Assembly (NCBI GenBank): GCA_001704575.1
Contig: MCAW01000008.1
Span: forward strand, 5,292-69,291
DNA: 64,000 nt
Direction of reading: 5' to 3'
DNA from: Methylophilales bacterium LSUCC0135
Lineage (GTDB): Bacteria; Pseudomonadota; Gammaproteobacteria; Burkholderiales; Methylophilaceae
The notes under the pieces: model-generated
Seen by the model: only the letters and a program-made list of their open reading frames with translations
What the model was told of the DNA's origin: nothing
Database searches by the model: none
Program-made: the position numbers and the translations under genes
Part shown: piece after piece, positions 6,670 to 17,548 of the stretch
Layout: each line of letters opens with the position of its first letter
Numbering within the stretch: position 1 is the stretch's first letter

Positions 6670-7398
6670 ATGCAAAACAACATGAAAAAAGTTTTACTGG
6701 TTGATGACGATTTGCGCATGCGCGAGTTGTTGCAGCGATATCTGGGCGAACAGGGGTTCAGCGTGAAGGCTGTTTCGGATTCTACCGAAATGGACACAGC
6801 GCTGGCGCACGATCATCCTGATCTTCTGGTACTCGACCTCATGCTGCCGGGAGAGGATGGCCTTGCCATCTGCCGTCGTCTGCGCGGCAGCAACAACACC
6901 ATGCCCATCATCATGCTGACCGCGCGCGGCGACGAAGTAGACAGAATCATCGGCCTAGAAATGGGTGCCGATGACTACCTGCCGAAACCTTTCAACCCGC
7001 GTGAATTGCTGGCGAGAATCAACGCTGTCATGCGCCGGCAGGAGCAGCGCATTCCGAGCGCCCCGACAACAGATGCCGCCACTGTGAGTTTCGGCGATTT
7101 CACTTTCGACCCATCCACCCGTAGCCTGAGCCGCAACGGTGAGGCAATTACCATCACCAGCGGCGAGTTTGCCCTGCTCAAGGTTTTTGTCGATCACCCG
7201 CGCCAGCCGCTCTCGCGTGACCGCCTGATGCAACTGGCACGTGGCCGCGAGTTGGACGTGTTCGATCGCAGTATCGACGTTCAGGTATCGCGTCTGCGCC
7301 GGCTGATCGAGCCGGACCCGGCACATCCGCGCTATCTGCAGACCATGTGGGGCTTCGGCTATGTGTTTGTTCCCGACGGTGAAGTACAAAAAAGCTAG
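6670..7398 (+). CDS. ompR: OmpR-family response regulator
   Basis: The 242-residue product has a receiver domain (about residues 6-120) with the acidic pair Asp13-Asp14, the phospho-acceptor Asp56 in L-V-L-D-L-M-L-P-G, Thr in M-L-T-A-R-G and Lys in Y-L-P-K-P-F. A winged-helix output domain follows (about 140-238), ending W-G-F-G-Y-V-F-V-P-D-G as in OmpR. It is followed after 54 bases by its kinase gene envZ. In relatives this pair senses osmotic or acid stress and regulates porins. I chose the ATG at 6670; the ATG at 6682 is a reasonable alternative. Confidence 0.9.
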   Translation: MQNNMKKVLLVDDDLRMRELLQRYLGEQGFSVKAVSDSTEMDTALAHDHPDLLVLDLMLPGEDGLAICRRLRGSNNTMPIIMLTARGDEVDRIIGLEMGADDYLPKPFNPRELLARINAVMRRQEQRIPSAPTTDAATVSFGDFTFDPSTRSLSRNGEAITITSGEFALLKVFVDHPRQPLSRDRLMQLARGRELDVFDRSIDVQVSRLRRLIEPDPAHPRYLQTMWGFGYVFVPDGEVQKS

Positions 7399-7452
7399 CC
7401 TCAGTAAAATGGCCGCGCTGCCTATTTCCGTCCATTCTGCCCCAACTGCACC

Positions 7453-8754
7453 TTGAGATTCTTTCCCCGCACCCTCCTCGCCCGCATCATGGTGCTGATC
7501 GCCCTACTGTTGGCGATAGGCCAGTTCAGCGCGCTCAAGATTTTCGATTATTTCGAGCGTGAACCACGCGCGCAGGCGGCCGCGCTTCAGGCGGTCACCG
7601 TCGTCAACTACACCCGCGCATCGCTGCTTGCTTCTCATGAAAACCGGCGTATCGCACTGTTATCGGAGCTCTCCGGCCGCGAAGGTGTGCGTATCTACGC
7701 CGCCGATCTGCTGGAAATCATCGAGCCGTTGCCGGAAGACCCTTTCATCCGGCTGGTCGCGGACAAAATCCGCGAAAATCTCGGCGAAGAAACGCTGGTC
7801 GCCATCAACCACCTCGGCGTCCCCGGTCTCTGGATCAGCTTCAGCATCGGCCAGGACGATTACTGGGTGGTCATCCCGCGTTTCGTCGCCGAACGCCCGT
7901 TCCCCTGGCAATGGTTCGGCTGGGCAGCACTGGTGGCACTGCTTTCCCTGTTCGGCGCCTATCTGATCGCAGCCCGCATCAATCGCCCGCTACGTTTTCT
8001 GGTAAAGGCGGCAGACCGCATCAGCCATGGTGAACAGCCGCCCCACCTGCCGGAAGAGGGCGCGGACGAAATGCGCGAAGTCCAGCGTACGTTCAACGAA
8101 ATGGCAGAGGCACTGGCACGGTTGGACAGCGAACGCACACTACTGCTCGCCGGCATTTCGCACGACCTGCGGACGCCGTTGGCACGGTTGCGGCTGGCGG
8201 TCGAAATGCTGCCCGGCGAAGTCGGCGACAGCATGCGCGAAGGCATGATTCAGGACATCGCCGACATGGACAACATCATCAATCAGTTTCTTGATTTTGT
8301 GCGCGGCGTGGAAGGCGAACCGGTGCAGATGGTGGATATCAACGCCTTGCTGAAATCGATTGCCGATCGTCACGCACGCGCAGGACGGCATGTCGAACTC
8401 AACCTGTCTTCAGCACATCAGGTACCGTTACGTCCGCTCGCCATGCACAGATTGATCGGCAACCTGATCGACAACGCTTTCGCCTACGGCAAGGGCCGGG
8501 TGGCGGTCAGCACGCGCATCACGGCCGGCAACATTGTCATCAGCGTGCTCGACAACGGCCCCGGCATTCCGCCGGCCCACATGTCGCGCTTGCTGCGGCC
8601 GTTCGAGCGCATGGATACGGCGCGCGGCAACGAAGGCGGCAGCGGTCTCGGTCTGGCCATTGCAAACCGCATCGCCAAGCTGCACAAAGGCAAGCTGGAA
8701 TTACTCAACCGCCCGCAGGGCGGTCTGGAAGCCCGGCTGACGCTGCCGCTTTAA
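7453..8754 (+). CDS. envZ: EnvZ-family sensor histidine kinase
   Basis: The 433-residue protein starts at a TTG, giving M-R-F-F-P-R-T-L-L-A-R. It has an N-terminal membrane span, a periplasmic domain of about 110 residues, a second span (about 158-176), a HAMP linker, and the dimerisation/phosphotransfer helix with His237 in G-I-S-H-D-L-R-T-P-L-A-R. The ATPase domain has the N box (N-L-I-D-N-A), D-N-G-P-G-I and G-S-G-L-G-L-A. It is the partner of the upstream OmpR. The last 4 bases overlap the convergent cysG stop region. Confidence 0.9.
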   Translation: MRFFPRTLLARIMVLIALLLAIGQFSALKIFDYFEREPRAQAAALQAVTVVNYTRASLLASHENRRIALLSELSGREGVRIYAADLLEIIEPLPEDPFIRLVADKIRENLGEETLVAINHLGVPGLWISFSIGQDDYWVVIPRFVAERPFPWQWFGWAALVALLSLFGAYLIAARINRPLRFLVKAADRISHGEQPPHLPEEGADEMREVQRTFNEMAEALARLDSERTLLLAGISHDLRTPLARLRLAVEMLPGEVGDSMREGMIQDIADMDNIINQFLDFVRGVEGEPVQMVDINALLKSIADRHARAGRHVELNLSSAHQVPLRPLAMHRLIGNLIDNAFAYGKGRVAVSTRITAGNIVISVLDNGPGIPPAHMSRLLRPFERMDTARGNEGGSGLGLAIANRIAKLHKGKLELLNRPQGGLEARLTLPL

Positions 8755-10163
8755 ACGCTGGATTCCGGCCTGAACCAGGCCAGTTTTTCCCGCAGGGCGA
8801 CCACACCGCCAATGATAATCAGGCAGGGCGGTTTCAATTGCGCCGCTTCGACTTTCTGCGCCAGCGTTGCCAGATCCGCGCTCACCACGCGCTGCCTTTG
8901 CGTCGTGCCTTGCTGGACGACAGCAGCAGGCGTTCCGGCGGGCATGCCATGCGCCACGAGCTGACGGCAGATTTCGGGCAGCCCGACCAGCCCCATATAG
9001 ATCACCACGGTCTGATTCGGCCGCACAAGCGCCGGCCAGTCGAGTTCAACAACGTTCGGCGCACCCTCGGCAGCAGCCTTCAGATGACCGGTGGTGAAAA
9101 TGCAGGACTGTGCATGATCCCGGTGCGTCAACGGAATCCCGGCATAGGTTGACACGCCGTTCGCAGCCGTAATGCCGGGGACGACCTGAAACGGCACGCA
9201 GTGCTCCATCAGGGTTTCGATCTCCTCGCCGCCACGGCCGAAAATGAAAGGGTCGCCGCCTTTCAGGCGCAGCACACGCTTGCCGGATTTTGCAAGACGC
9301 ACCAGCAATTGATTGATTTCATCCTGCGGCAAAGTGTGACGGTCGCGCGCCTTGCCGACATAAATCAGCTCGGCATCGCGCCTGACCAGCTCCATTACCT
9401 CCTTGCTGACCAGCTTGTCGTAAACGCAGACATCGGCCTGCTGCATCAGGCGCAAGGCGCGGAATGTCAGCAGGTCGGGATCGCCCGGCCCGCCGCCGAC
9501 CAGATAGACTTCACCCTGCACCATGTCTTCTGCAGGATTTTCCAGCAAGGCTGCCAGCGATTTTCTGGCGCTATCCTCCTGTCCGGAAAACACCATTTCT
9601 GCTACCGGCCCGGCCAGCGTTCGTTCCCAGAACATGCGCCTTTGCTGCGTGGTCGCGTAACGACGTTTGACCGCATCGCGAAAATCGGCGGCAAGGCTGG
9701 CGAGCCGGCCGTAGCTGGCCGGGATCAAAGTCTCCAGCCGCGCCCGGATCATACGCGCCAGCACGGGCGCCGAACCGCTGCTGCTGATGGCAATCACAAC
9801 CGGCGAACGGTCGACGATAGAAGGCATGGTGAAGGTGCACAACGCGGGCGCATCGACCACATTCACCGGGATATTGAGGGCTTTCGCCTGTGTAGAAACC
9901 GCCTCGTTCACCGCCTCGTCATCGGTGGCGGCGATCACCAGACATGCGCCTGCAAGCTGTCCAGGTTCGAATTCCGCAATCCGGTAATGTATGCGTCCCG
10001 CTGCCAGCAGGTCAGCCAGCTCATGATGCAGCTCCGGTGCAATCACTTCCACCTGCGCCTCCGCCTTCAACAGCATATTGACCTTGCGCGCGGCCACTTC
10101 ACCGCCGCCGATGACGACGCAACGACGGCCCTGCAGTTTGATAAAAATCGGTAAGGCTTCCAT
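8751..10163 (-). CDS. cysG: Siroheme synthase, trifunctional
   Basis: The 470-residue protein is a fusion. The N-terminal half (about 1-205) starts M-E-A-L-P-I-F-I-K-L-Q-G-R-R and has the NAD-binding G-G-G-E-V-A-A-R-K; it oxidises precorrin-2 and inserts iron. The C-terminal half (about 215-460) is uroporphyrinogen III methyltransferase, with V-G-G-G-P-G-D-P-D-L-L-T, L-K-G-G-D-P-F-I-F-G-R-G-G-E-E and V-P-G-I-T. Together they convert uroporphyrinogen III to siroheme, the cofactor of sulfite and nitrite reductases. It is convergent with envZ, overlapping by 4 bases. Confidence 0.95.
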   Translation of the reverse strand: MEALPIFIKLQGRRCVVIGGGEVAARKVNMLLKAEAQVEVIAPELHHELADLLAAGRIHYRIAEFEPGQLAGACLVIAATDDEAVNEAVSTQAKALNIPVNVVDAPALCTFTMPSIVDRSPVVIAISSSGSAPVLARMIRARLETLIPASYGRLASLAADFRDAVKRRYATTQQRRMFWERTLAGPVAEMVFSGQEDSARKSLAALLENPAEDMVQGEVYLVGGGPGDPDLLTFRALRLMQQADVCVYDKLVSKEVMELVRRDAELIYVGKARDRHTLPQDEINQLLVRLAKSGKRVLRLKGGDPFIFGRGGEEIETLMEHCVPFQVVPGITAANGVSTYAGIPLTHRDHAQSCIFTTGHLKAAAEGAPNVVELDWPALVRPNQTVVIYMGLVGLPEICRQLVAHGMPAGTPAAVVQQGTTQRQRVVSADLATLAQKVEAAQLKPPCLIIIGGVVALREKLAWFRPESSV

Positions 10164-10277
10164 GACGCATATTTTACGCGCAGATTCGCTTTTGGCTTCC
10201 GCTTGGAGTAGAATTTGGGCTTACTTATTGTTTTACAGTACAAATTTGCACCCCTCGCCTGCATTAATTCCAGCGCA

Positions 10278-11660
10278 ATGAACCCCTCAGACAAGCCAGC
10301 GCTGAAGGCTCACTGTCAGCATCAAACCCCATCGCCGAAAAAAGTGTTCATCAAGACCTTCGGTTGCCAGATGAACGAGTACGATTCCGCGCGCATGGCA
10401 GATCTGCTGCACGCCGATAACGGCATGGTGGAAACGCAAAACCCGGAAGAAGCCGACGTCATCCTGCTCAACACCTGCTCCGTGCGCGAAAAAGCCGAAG
10501 ACAAGGTCTTCAGCCATCTCGGCCGCTTCATTCCGATGAAGGAAAAGAATCCCGACCTGGTGATCGGCGTCGGCGGCTGTGTTGCCAGCCAGGAAGGCGA
10601 AAACATCGTCAAACGCGCGCCCTATGTCGATCTCGTGTTCGGCCCGCAAACCCTGCACCGGCTGCCCGACATGATCGAATCCCGCCGCAGGGCCGGAACC
10701 CCGCAGGTGGATATCCGCTTCCCGGAAGTGGAAAAGTTCGACCACTTGCCACCGCCCCGCGTCGAAGGCGGCGCAGCGTTTCTTTCAGTCATGGAAGGTT
10801 GCAGCAAATACTGCACGTTCTGTGTCGTGCCTTACACACGCGGCGAAGAAGTCTCACGCCCGTTCGAGGATATCCTGCTGGAAGCAGCAGCGCTGGCAGA
10901 ACAGGGGGTGAAGGAAATCACCCTGCTGGGCCAGAACGTCAACGCCTATCGCGCCGAAACAAAAACCGGCGAAGCCGCCGATCTCGCCATGCTGATCGAA
11001 TATGTCGCCGAAATCCCGGGGATTGAACGCATACGCTTCACCACCTCGCACCCGAACGAGATGAGCGATGCGCTAATCGACTGCTTTGCCCGCATTCCCA
11101 AGCTGGTGTCACACATTCACCTGCCGGTGCAGGCTGGTTCGGACCGTGTGCTGATGGCGATGAAGCGCAACCACACGGTGCTGCAATACAAATCCATCAT
11201 CCGCAAGCTGCGCGCAGCAAGACCCGGCATCTGCCTCTCCTCCGACTTCATCGTCGGCTTTCCGGGTGAAAGCGAGGCCGATTTCGAGGCCACGATCAAA
11301 CTGATGGAAGATATCGGATTCGATTATTGTTTCAGTTTCATTTACAGCCCCCGCCCCGGCACACCCGCTGCGTATCTGGCCGATGACACCCCGCAGGAAG
11401 TCAAGCTGGCGCGTCTGGCACGCTTGCAGGCGCTCAACGAGGCGCAGGGGAAAGCCATCAGCGACAGCATGGTCGGTAGCGTGCAGCGGGTGCTGGTCGA
11501 AGGCCCCTCAAAGAAAAATCAGGCAGAGCTGGCGGGCCGCACCGACAATAACCGTATCGTCAACTTCCCCGGCAGCATGAATCTCATGCACCGCTTTGTT
11601 GAGGTAAAAATCACCAAGGCCGAAACGCACACCCTGCGCGGCGAATTATTGAAAGACTAG
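10278..11660 (+). CDS. miaB: tRNA-2-methylthio-N6-dimethylallyladenosine synthase
   Basis: The 460-residue radical-SAM methylthiotransferase has the N-terminal UPF0004 domain with three cluster-binding cysteines (F-G-C-Q-M-N, N-T-C-S-V-R-E, G-G-C-V-A-S), the radical SAM motif C-S-K-Y-C-T-F-C, and a C-terminal TRAM domain. It adds the methylthio group to i6A37 of tRNAs reading UNN codons. I chose the ATG at 10278, which leaves an 18-residue lead before the conserved K-K-V-F-I-K-T-F-G. It heads a tight run with phoH, ybeY and corC. Confidence 0.95.
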   Translation: MNPSDKPALKAHCQHQTPSPKKVFIKTFGCQMNEYDSARMADLLHADNGMVETQNPEEADVILLNTCSVREKAEDKVFSHLGRFIPMKEKNPDLVIGVGGCVASQEGENIVKRAPYVDLVFGPQTLHRLPDMIESRRRAGTPQVDIRFPEVEKFDHLPPPRVEGGAAFLSVMEGCSKYCTFCVVPYTRGEEVSRPFEDILLEAAALAEQGVKEITLLGQNVNAYRAETKTGEAADLAMLIEYVAEIPGIERIRFTTSHPNEMSDALIDCFARIPKLVSHIHLPVQAGSDRVLMAMKRNHTVLQYKSIIRKLRAARPGICLSSDFIVGFPGESEADFEATIKLMEDIGFDYCFSFIYSPRPGTPAAYLADDTPQEVKLARLARLQALNEAQGKAISDSMVGSVQRVLVEGPSKKNQAELAGRTDNNRIVNFPGSMNLMHRFVEVKITKAETHTLRGELLKD

Positions 11661-11661
11661 T

Positions 11662-12645
11662 TTGGACATCACTCTCAGCCCTGAAGACAACATCCGGCTC
11701 GCCAACTTGTGCGGCACGCTGGACGAAAACATCAAACAGATCGAGGACGCGCTCGACGTGACCATTTCGAGGCGCGGCGCGCATTTCCGCATCAGTGGCG
11801 AAAAACACCACACCGAGTTGGCCGCCCAGCTGCTGGAAAGTTTTTACGACCGCGCGAAGAAACCGGTAGAACTGGAAGAAATCCAGCTCGGGCTGGTCGA
11901 GCTGGACAAACTGAACCCGGAAGCGGTCGCCTCGAAGGCGATGCCGGTACTGATGACGCGCCGGCCCGACCTGCACGGCCGCACACCGCGCCAGGTGGAA
12001 TATCTGCAACAGATTCAGGATTACGACATCACCTTCGGCATCGGCCCGGCCGGTACCGGCAAGACTTATCTGGCCGTCGCCAGCGCAATCGACGCCTTGA
12101 GTCGCGACCGCGTCAAGCGCATCGTGCTGGTCCGGCCTGCGGTCGAAGCCGGTGAACGTCTGGGCTTTTTGCCGGGCGATCTGGCACAGAAGGTCGACCC
12201 TTACCTGCGCCCGCTCTACGATGCCCTCTACGACCTCGCCGGTTATGACAGCGTCAACAAGATGTTCGAGCGCGGCGCCATCGAAATCGCCCCGCTCGCC
12301 TACATGCGCGGCCGCACCCTTAACCAGAGTTTCATCATTCTGGATGAAGCGCAGAACACCACGCCGGAACAGATGAAAATGTTTCTCACCCGCATCGGTT
12401 TCGGCACCAAGGCTGTCGTCACCGGCGATGTCACCCAGATCGACCTCGCACGCCACCAGAAAAGCGGCCTGGTCGAAGCGCAGCAGGTCCTCAGGGATGT
12501 GCGCGGCATTGCCATGACACGCTTCCTTTCCGAGGATGTGGTGCGTCATCCGCTGGTGCAGAAAATCATCAATGCCTACGAAAAATTCGATCAGTCTGCG
12601 AATGAAACAACACCCGTATCCGGGCCGAAGGAAGCGCAGAAATAA
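11662..12645 (+). CDS. phoH: PhoH-like ATPase
   Basis: The 327-residue protein has an N-terminal KH-like segment and a PhoH ATPase domain with the P-loop [10 protein letters not shown] and a Walker B in [10 protein letters not shown]. It corresponds to E. coli YbeZ, which works with the RNase YbeY. The start is a TTG two bases after the miaB stop; its last base is shared with the ybeY ATG, so the order miaB-phoH-ybeY looks translationally coupled. The exact substrate is not settled for the family. Confidence 0.9.
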   Translation: MDITLSPEDNIRLANLCGTLDENIKQIEDALDVTISRRGAHFRISGEKHHTELAAQLLESFYDRAKKPVELEEIQLGLVELDKLNPEAVASKAMPVLMTRRPDLHGRTPRQVEYLQQIQDYDITFGIGPAGTGKTYLAVASAIDALSRDRVKRIVLVRPAVEAGERLGFLPGDLAQKVDPYLRPLYDALYDLAGYDSVNKMFERGAIEIAPLAYMRGRTLNQSFIILDEAQNTTPEQMKMFLTRIGFGTKAVVTGDVTQIDLARHQKSGLVEAQQVLRDVRGIAMTRFLSEDVVRHPLVQKIINAYEKFDQSANETTPVSGPKEAQK

Positions 12646-13085
12646 TGCCGGCCCTGTCGATGGATGTTCAATTCGCGTCGGCACTCGCCGGCCTGCCGTC
12701 AGCCGCAGAGTTCCGCCGCTGGGCGCGCAAGGCTCTGCGCGTGGATGCCGAGATTGCACTGCGCATCGTCGATGAAGAAGAAGGCCGCGCGCTCAATCGC
12801 GACTATCGCGGCAAGGACTATGCGACCAATGTGCTGACCTTTCCCCTGACTGAAGAACCATATCTGATGGGCGACATCGTGCTGTGCGCGCCGGTCGTGC
12901 TGCGCGAAGCACTGGAACAGAACAAGGCGCCGTCAGCGCACTTTGCACACCTGACCGTGCATGGTGTGCTGCACCTGCATGGCTATGATCACGAAACCGA
13001 GCCGCAGGCAGAACTGATGGAAGCGCTGGAAACTGAAATTGTCATGAAACTGGGTTACTCTGACCCCTACAAGGAACATGCTTGA
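12645..13085 (+). CDS. ybeY: Endoribonuclease YbeY (16S rRNA 3' maturation)
   Basis: The 146-residue protein has the zinc motif [11 protein letters not shown] with His106, His110 and His116, and the conserved [16 protein letters not shown]. YbeY is a metal-dependent RNase needed for 16S rRNA 3' processing and ribosome quality control. The gene overlaps phoH by one base and corC by 8 bases. Confidence 0.95.
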   Translation: MPALSMDVQFASALAGLPSAAEFRRWARKALRVDAEIALRIVDEEEGRALNRDYRGKDYATNVLTFPLTEEPYLMGDIVLCAPVVLREALEQNKAPSAHFAHLTVHGVLHLHGYDHETEPQAELMEALETEIVMKLGYSDPYKEHA

Positions 13086-13953
13086 AATGAACGAAGCCGA
13101 TAAACAAATTCCGCATGAAAAACCGCGATGGCTAGAGTTGCTCAGCAACTTTCTGCTGCGCGAGCCGGAAGACCGCGAGCAGCTGATCGAAATGCTGCAC
13201 TCCGCCTACGAGAACAGTCTGGTCGATGCCGACGCGCTGTCGATGATCGAAGGCGTGCTGCAAGTCTCTGAAATGCAAGTGCGCGACGTGATGATTCCGC
13301 GCTCGCAGATGGATGTCATCGACATCACCGACCCGCCCGAGAAATTCATTCCCTTCGTCATCGAAACCGCGCACTCGCGTTTTCCCGTGATCGAGGAAAA
13401 CAAGGATGACGTCATCGGCATCCTGCTCGCCAAGGACTTGTTGCGCTATTACGCCGGCGAAGATTTCGAGGTGCGCGACATGTTGCGCCCGGCCGTTTTC
13501 ATTCCGGAATCCAAACGCCTAAACGTCCTGCTGAAGGAGTTCCGCAGCAACCGCAACCACATCGCCATCGTTGTCGACGAATACGGCGGCGTGGCCGGAA
13601 TGGTGACGATCGAGGATGTGCTGGAACAGATCGTCGGCGACATCGAGGACGAATACGACTTCGATGAAACCGAGGACAACATCATCCGCGATGCCAACGG
13701 CCGCTACCGGGTCAAGGCATTGACCGAGATCGCAGACTTCAACGAGGCGCTCGGCACCAACTTCAGCGATGAGGAATACTCCACCATCGGCGGTCTGGTC
13801 GTGAGCAAATTCGGTCATCTGCCGAAGCGGGGAGAGCAAGTCACTTTCGACAATCTCTGCTTTACTGCGTTGCGCGCGGACAGGCGTCGCCTGCATTCGA
13901 TCAGCGTCGATGTGCTGGAGCAGCCTGGCCCGGCTGAAGACGAAAACGTCTGA
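13078..13953 (+). CDS. corC: CorC/HlyC-family CBS-domain protein
   Basis: The 291-residue protein has an N-terminal helical part, a tandem CBS pair (about residues 70-190, with [11 protein letters not shown] and [15 protein letters not shown]) and a C-terminal CorC_HlyC domain (about 210-285). No membrane domain is present, as in E. coli YbeX. The family is tied to magnesium and cobalt handling and to ribosome maturation with YbeY/YbeZ. The ATG at 13078 overlaps ybeY; an ATG three codons later is an alternative. Confidence 0.9.
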   Translation: MLEMNEADKQIPHEKPRWLELLSNFLLREPEDREQLIEMLHSAYENSLVDADALSMIEGVLQVSEMQVRDVMIPRSQMDVIDITDPPEKFIPFVIETAHSRFPVIEENKDDVIGILLAKDLLRYYAGEDFEVRDMLRPAVFIPESKRLNVLLKEFRSNRNHIAIVVDEYGGVAGMVTIEDVLEQIVGDIEDEYDFDETEDNIIRDANGRYRVKALTEIADFNEALGTNFSDEEYSTIGGLVVSKFGHLPKRGEQVTFDNLCFTALRADRRRLHSISVDVLEQPGPAEDENV

Positions 13954-14069
13954 TCGAGGCCGCCCGGAAGCACCGGGAACTTATCCGGAAGCAGCCCGCT
14001 CCTAGCTGCATGGCCTCCCGGTAAGTGATTGATCCCGGAGGCATTCGATCAACTTCCAGGAGCACCGGC

Positions 14070-14468
14070 ATGCGCGCATTATTCCTTTCTTTCCTTCTTG
14101 TCTTTTCCGGCGCTGCAATAGCCGGAAACACGGCGGACAATCCGCTTCCCAGCGAAATACCTACCAGCGAAAAAGAATTTGTCGCCATCATCAACCAGTA
14201 TGACAAGGCGAAAATCATCGAACAGTTCGGCGAACCGGCCAAAAGGGAGGACATGAAAATCGCCTCTTCCGGTGAGATCGTAGCTTCGATCTGGCAATAC
14301 CATTTCATCAATACCAATTCCGATGGCGCTTATTACGAAACCACGGAACTCGATTTTCTCGGTGACAAGGTCGTCATGGTCGTTTTCATGAACCACGATG
14401 GTCAGGAAAAGATTACCGCAGAACCCCCTCCCGCAATGCCTGAGCCAGAAGCCCTGCCACAGATGTAA
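14070..14468 (+). CDS. Small secreted protein, unknown
   Basis: From the ATG at 14070, preceded by AGGAG, the product has 132 residues with a clear signal peptide (M-R-A-L-F-L-S-F-L-L-V-F-S-G-A-A-I-A-G). The mature part has the pattern D-K-A-K-I-I-E-Q-F-G-E-P, then a strand-rich segment with I-W-Q-Y-H-F and L-D-F-L-G-D-K-V-V-M. This recalls small periplasmic BamE/SmpA-like folds, but I would not name it so. It has a proline-rich C-terminus and a good terminator downstream. The last codons overlap the first copy of a 15-base direct repeat (CAGATGTAATACGGG). Confidence 0.6.
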   Translation: MRALFLSFLLVFSGAAIAGNTADNPLPSEIPTSEKEFVAIINQYDKAKIIEQFGEPAKREDMKIASSGEIVASIWQYHFINTNSDGAYYETTELDFLGDKVVMVVFMNHDGQEKITAEPPPAMPEPEALPQM

Positions 14469-14515
14469 TACGGGGCAGATGTAATACGGGCCTTGGTTAG
14501 CGACGCGGTGCAAAA

Positions 14516-14546
14516 AAACAAAGGGCGATTTCATCGCCCTTTGTTT
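14516..14546. terminator. Bidirectional rho-independent terminator
   Basis: A perfect 13-bp stem (AAACAAAGGGCGA/TCGCCCTTTGTTT) has a 5-base loop, with an A tract before it and T-rich sequence after. It separates the secreted-protein gene from the convergent mscL. Confidence 0.88.
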
Positions 14547-14599
14547 TGGTCTCAATTTTTTGTCTCAAGCTTTGTTTTTCTGTCTGCGGATGACGCCTG

Positions 14600-15019
14600 C
14601 TATTTTTTCAGCGCATCGCGAATTTCACGCAACAACAATACGTCTTCCGGCGCAGCGGGCGGTGGCGCCGGGGGCTCTTCAGTGCGTAGGCGATTAATGG
14701 TGCGTATCAGCATGAACACGGCAAATGCGACGATTGTGAAGCTGACCACGGCATTGACGAAAAGACCGTAATTCAGCGTCACGGCACCTGCCTCCCTAGC
14801 GGCGGCAAGTGTCGCATAGGGCTCGGCGACAGCGCCTTCCTTCAGCACGAAGAACAGCTCGCTGAAATCTACATTGCCGAGCAGCAGGCCGATCGGCGGC
14901 ATGATGATATCATCGACCAGCGATTTGACGATAGACCCGAACGCAGCGCCGATAATGATACCAACCGCCATATCGACGACATTGCCACGCATGGCGAAGG
15001 CTTTGAATTCTTTTAACAT
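14600..15019 (-). CDS. mscL: Large-conductance mechanosensitive channel
   Basis: The 139-residue protein starts [27 protein letters not shown], the MscL N-terminal helix and first membrane span forming the pore. A second span (about 75-100) and the C-terminal charged helix R-E-I-R-D-A-L-K-K follow. The channel opens under membrane tension to release solutes in hypo-osmotic shock. The ATG at 15019 is preceded by AGGGG. The gene runs opposite to its neighbours and sits between corC and lnt, which are often adjacent in other proteobacteria. Confidence 0.95.
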   Translation of the reverse strand: MLKEFKAFAMRGNVVDMAVGIIIGAAFGSIVKSLVDDIIMPPIGLLLGNVDFSELFFVLKEGAVAEPYATLAAAREAGAVTLNYGLFVNAVVSFTIVAFAVFMLIRTINRLRTEEPPAPPPAAPEDVLLLREIRDALKK

Positions 15020-15103
15020 GTTATCCCCTGTTGATGATGAAACCTCTGACGAGAGGCCTGCCGCTATAATGCAAAAACAATTCATTATCGTCCAGGATTT
15101 CAA

Positions 15104-16579
15104 TTGAGCCGCCTTTTCCATTCAGACCACTTCCGCCTTTTATTCGCAACGCTGTTGGGCAGCTTTTCAGTGCTCGGCTTCGCGCCTTTTCATGTATTTC
15201 CGGCGACCATCGTCGGCATCGCCGGTCTTTTTTATCTGTGGCAACAGGCGCCGGGCGCAAAACAGGCGGCATGGTTGGGCTTTTTTTACGGACTCGGCTT
15301 TTTTATCAGCGGGATTTACTGGATCTACATCAGCCTGCACGATTTCGGCGGCATGCCCTGGTGGATGGCCGCATTCTCGACGTTCTGCCTGTGCGCTTTT
15401 CTGTCGATTTTCCCGCTGCTGACCGGCTGGCTCAGCAAACGCTCATCTCTCGTGCTGTTCAGTGCTCCGCTGCTGTGGGCATTATCGGAATGGATACGCG
15501 GCTGGATATTTACCGGCTTTCCCTGGCTGGCCATCGGATATTCGCAAACCCCCAACAGCCCGCTGGCCGGTTTTCTGCCCGTCACCGGCGTTTACGGCGT
15601 TTCGTTGCTGACTGCAGCCGCCGCCGCATTACTCGTTCTGGCAGCCACGCGCTGGCGCAGAAAGCTGGCGCTCGCCTTGCTGGTTGTGATTTTGATCAGC
15701 GGCGCCTTGCTCAAAATGCTGCCCTGGACCTCGCCTGTCGGCACGCCGGTCAGCATCGCGCTGCTGCAAGGCAACATTTCCCAAGACCTGAAGTGGCAGC
15801 AAGGCGAGCTGCAACGCACACTCGATATCTACCACCAGCTGGCGACCGACACAGCGGCAAAGCTGATCGTGCTGCCGGAAACCGCCTTGCCCATGCTATC
15901 GCAATATGTGTCGGCAGATTATCTCGCCAGCCTCGAAGCACACGCCAGAAATCAGCAGGGCGATCTGCTCTACGGCGTCGTCGAATACGAAAATGAAGCC
16001 TTCTACAACAGCATGCTGAGCGTCGGCAGCTCGCCGCGCCAGCATTACCGAAAAACGCATCTGGTACCGTTTGGCGAATTCATCCCGCTGAAACAGGTGT
16101 TCGGCTGGATCTACCGGGACTGGCTCAACATTCCGCTCACCGATCTAGCACGCGGCGGCTTTCATCAACAACCACTTGCCATCGCCGGTCAGAAAGTCGC
16201 GGTCAACATCTGTTACGAAGATGTTTTCGGCGAAGAAATCATCCATCAGCTGCCGCAAGCGACGCTGCTGGTCAACACCAGTAACGACGCATGGTACGGC
16301 CAATCGACGGCGGCCTACCAGCATTTGCAGATATCGCAGGCACGCGCGCTGGAAACTGGCCGCATGATGCTGCGCGCCACCAACACCGGCGCCACCGCCA
16401 TCATCGACCGTAACGGCGAAGTGCTGGCGCAGCTGCCGCATTTCCGCACCGGCATTCTCGAAGGCGAAGCCCAGGGTTACGCAGGCAGCACGCCATACAT
16501 CCTTTTCGGCAACTGGCTCTTTCTGCTGATCACCGCATCAGGCCTGCTTTACCTTTTGTGGCGCGGTAAAAAGAAGTAA
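15104..16579 (+). CDS. lnt: Apolipoprotein N-acyltransferase
   Basis: The 491-residue inner-membrane protein has about six N-terminal spans and a periplasmic nitrilase-type domain with the catalytic triad Glu259 (V-L-P-E-T-A), Lys317 ([11 protein letters not shown]) and Cys370 (N-I-C-Y-E-D), then a final C-terminal span. It adds the third acyl chain to lipoproteins, needed for Lol sorting. The start is a TTG at 15104, in the intergenic space with mscL. Confidence 0.95.
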   Translation: MSRLFHSDHFRLLFATLLGSFSVLGFAPFHVFPATIVGIAGLFYLWQQAPGAKQAAWLGFFYGLGFFISGIYWIYISLHDFGGMPWWMAAFSTFCLCAFLSIFPLLTGWLSKRSSLVLFSAPLLWALSEWIRGWIFTGFPWLAIGYSQTPNSPLAGFLPVTGVYGVSLLTAAAAALLVLAATRWRRKLALALLVVILISGALLKMLPWTSPVGTPVSIALLQGNISQDLKWQQGELQRTLDIYHQLATDTAAKLIVLPETALPMLSQYVSADYLASLEAHARNQQGDLLYGVVEYENEAFYNSMLSVGSSPRQHYRKTHLVPFGEFIPLKQVFGWIYRDWLNIPLTDLARGGFHQQPLAIAGQKVAVNICYEDVFGEEIIHQLPQATLLVNTSNDAWYGQSTAAYQHLQISQARALETGRMMLRATNTGATAIIDRNGEVLAQLPHFRTGILEGEAQGYAGSTPYILFGNWLFLLITASGLLYLLWRGKKK

Positions 16580-16619
16580 AATCAACCCCTTTCGCCAACC
16601 CTGAACAGCTTGCATAACA

Positions 16620-17546
16620 ATGGCACTCACATTTCAAGAGATCATTCTCACGCTACAACAATATTGGGACAAGCAAGGCTGCACCTTACTGCAACCCTAC
16701 GATATGGAAGTCGGCGCCGGCACCTCGCACACCGCCACATTTCTGCGCGCACTCGGCCCCGAGCCATGGAAAGCCGCTTACGTACAACCGAGCCGCCGCC
16801 CCAAGGACGGCCGCTATGGCGAAAACCCCAACCGTCTGCAGCATTACTATCAATATCAGGTCGTGCTGAAACCGGCCCCGGCCAATATTCTTGAGCTCTA
16901 TCTGGGTTCGCTGGAGGCGCTCGGTTTCAACCTGAAGGAAAATGACATCCGCTTCGTCGAAGACGATTGGGAAAACCCGACACTGGGCGCCTGGGGGCTG
17001 GGCTGGGAAGTCTGGCTCAACGGCATGGAAGTCACGCAGTTCACCTATTTCCAGCAGGTCGGCGGCATCGACTGCAAACCCATCACCGGTGAAATCACTT
17101 ACGGTCTGGAACGCCTGGCCATGTATCTGCAAGGCGTCGAAAATGTCTACGACCTCACCTATTCGCCCGGCGTCAGCTATGGCGACGTTTTTCTGCAGAA
17201 CGAAAAAGAGCAGTCCGCCTACAACTTCGAACACAGCGATGTCGATTTTCTGCTGACTGCATTCAACGCCCACGAAAAACAGGCCAAACACCTGATGGAG
17301 AATCAGCTCGCCCTGCCTGCTTACGAGCAGGTGTTGAAAGCTGCGCACACTTTCAACCTGCTGGACGCGCGCGGCGCCATCTCCGTCACCGAGCGTGCCG
17401 CCTATATCGGTCGCATCCGCAACCTCGCCCGCAGCGTCGCCGCCAGCTATCTGGACAGCCGCGCCCGGCTCGGCTTCCCGATGGCCCCCAGGGATTGGGC
17501 TGATGAAGTGTTGGCAAAACTCGAAAAAGAAAAAAAGGCGGCCTGA
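16620..17546 (+). CDS. glyQ: Glycyl-tRNA synthetase alpha subunit
   Basis: The 308-residue protein begins [16 protein letters not shown] and has the class II motifs ([28 protein letters not shown]) and E-I-T-Y-G-L-E-R. It holds the catalytic site of the alpha2-beta2 bacterial enzyme. The stop is two bases before glyS, which supplies the partner subunit. Confidence 0.97.
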   Translation: MALTFQEIILTLQQYWDKQGCTLLQPYDMEVGAGTSHTATFLRALGPEPWKAAYVQPSRRPKDGRYGENPNRLQHYYQYQVVLKPAPANILELYLGSLEALGFNLKENDIRFVEDDWENPTLGAWGLGWEVWLNGMEVTQFTYFQQVGGIDCKPITGEITYGLERLAMYLQGVENVYDLTYSPGVSYGDVFLQNEKEQSAYNFEHSDVDFLLTAFNAHEKQAKHLMENQLALPAYEQVLKAAHTFNLLDARGAISVTERAAYIGRIRNLARSVAASYLDSRARLGFPMAPRDWADEVLAKLEKEKKAA

Positions 17547-17548
17547 GC

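Noticed and set aside
9201-10154. 317-codon open frame antisense to cysG
   Set aside because: It has no family match and is explained by codon bias of cysG.
11611-12759. 382-codon frame antisense to phoH and ybeY
   Set aside because: It crosses two good genes and shows no domain.
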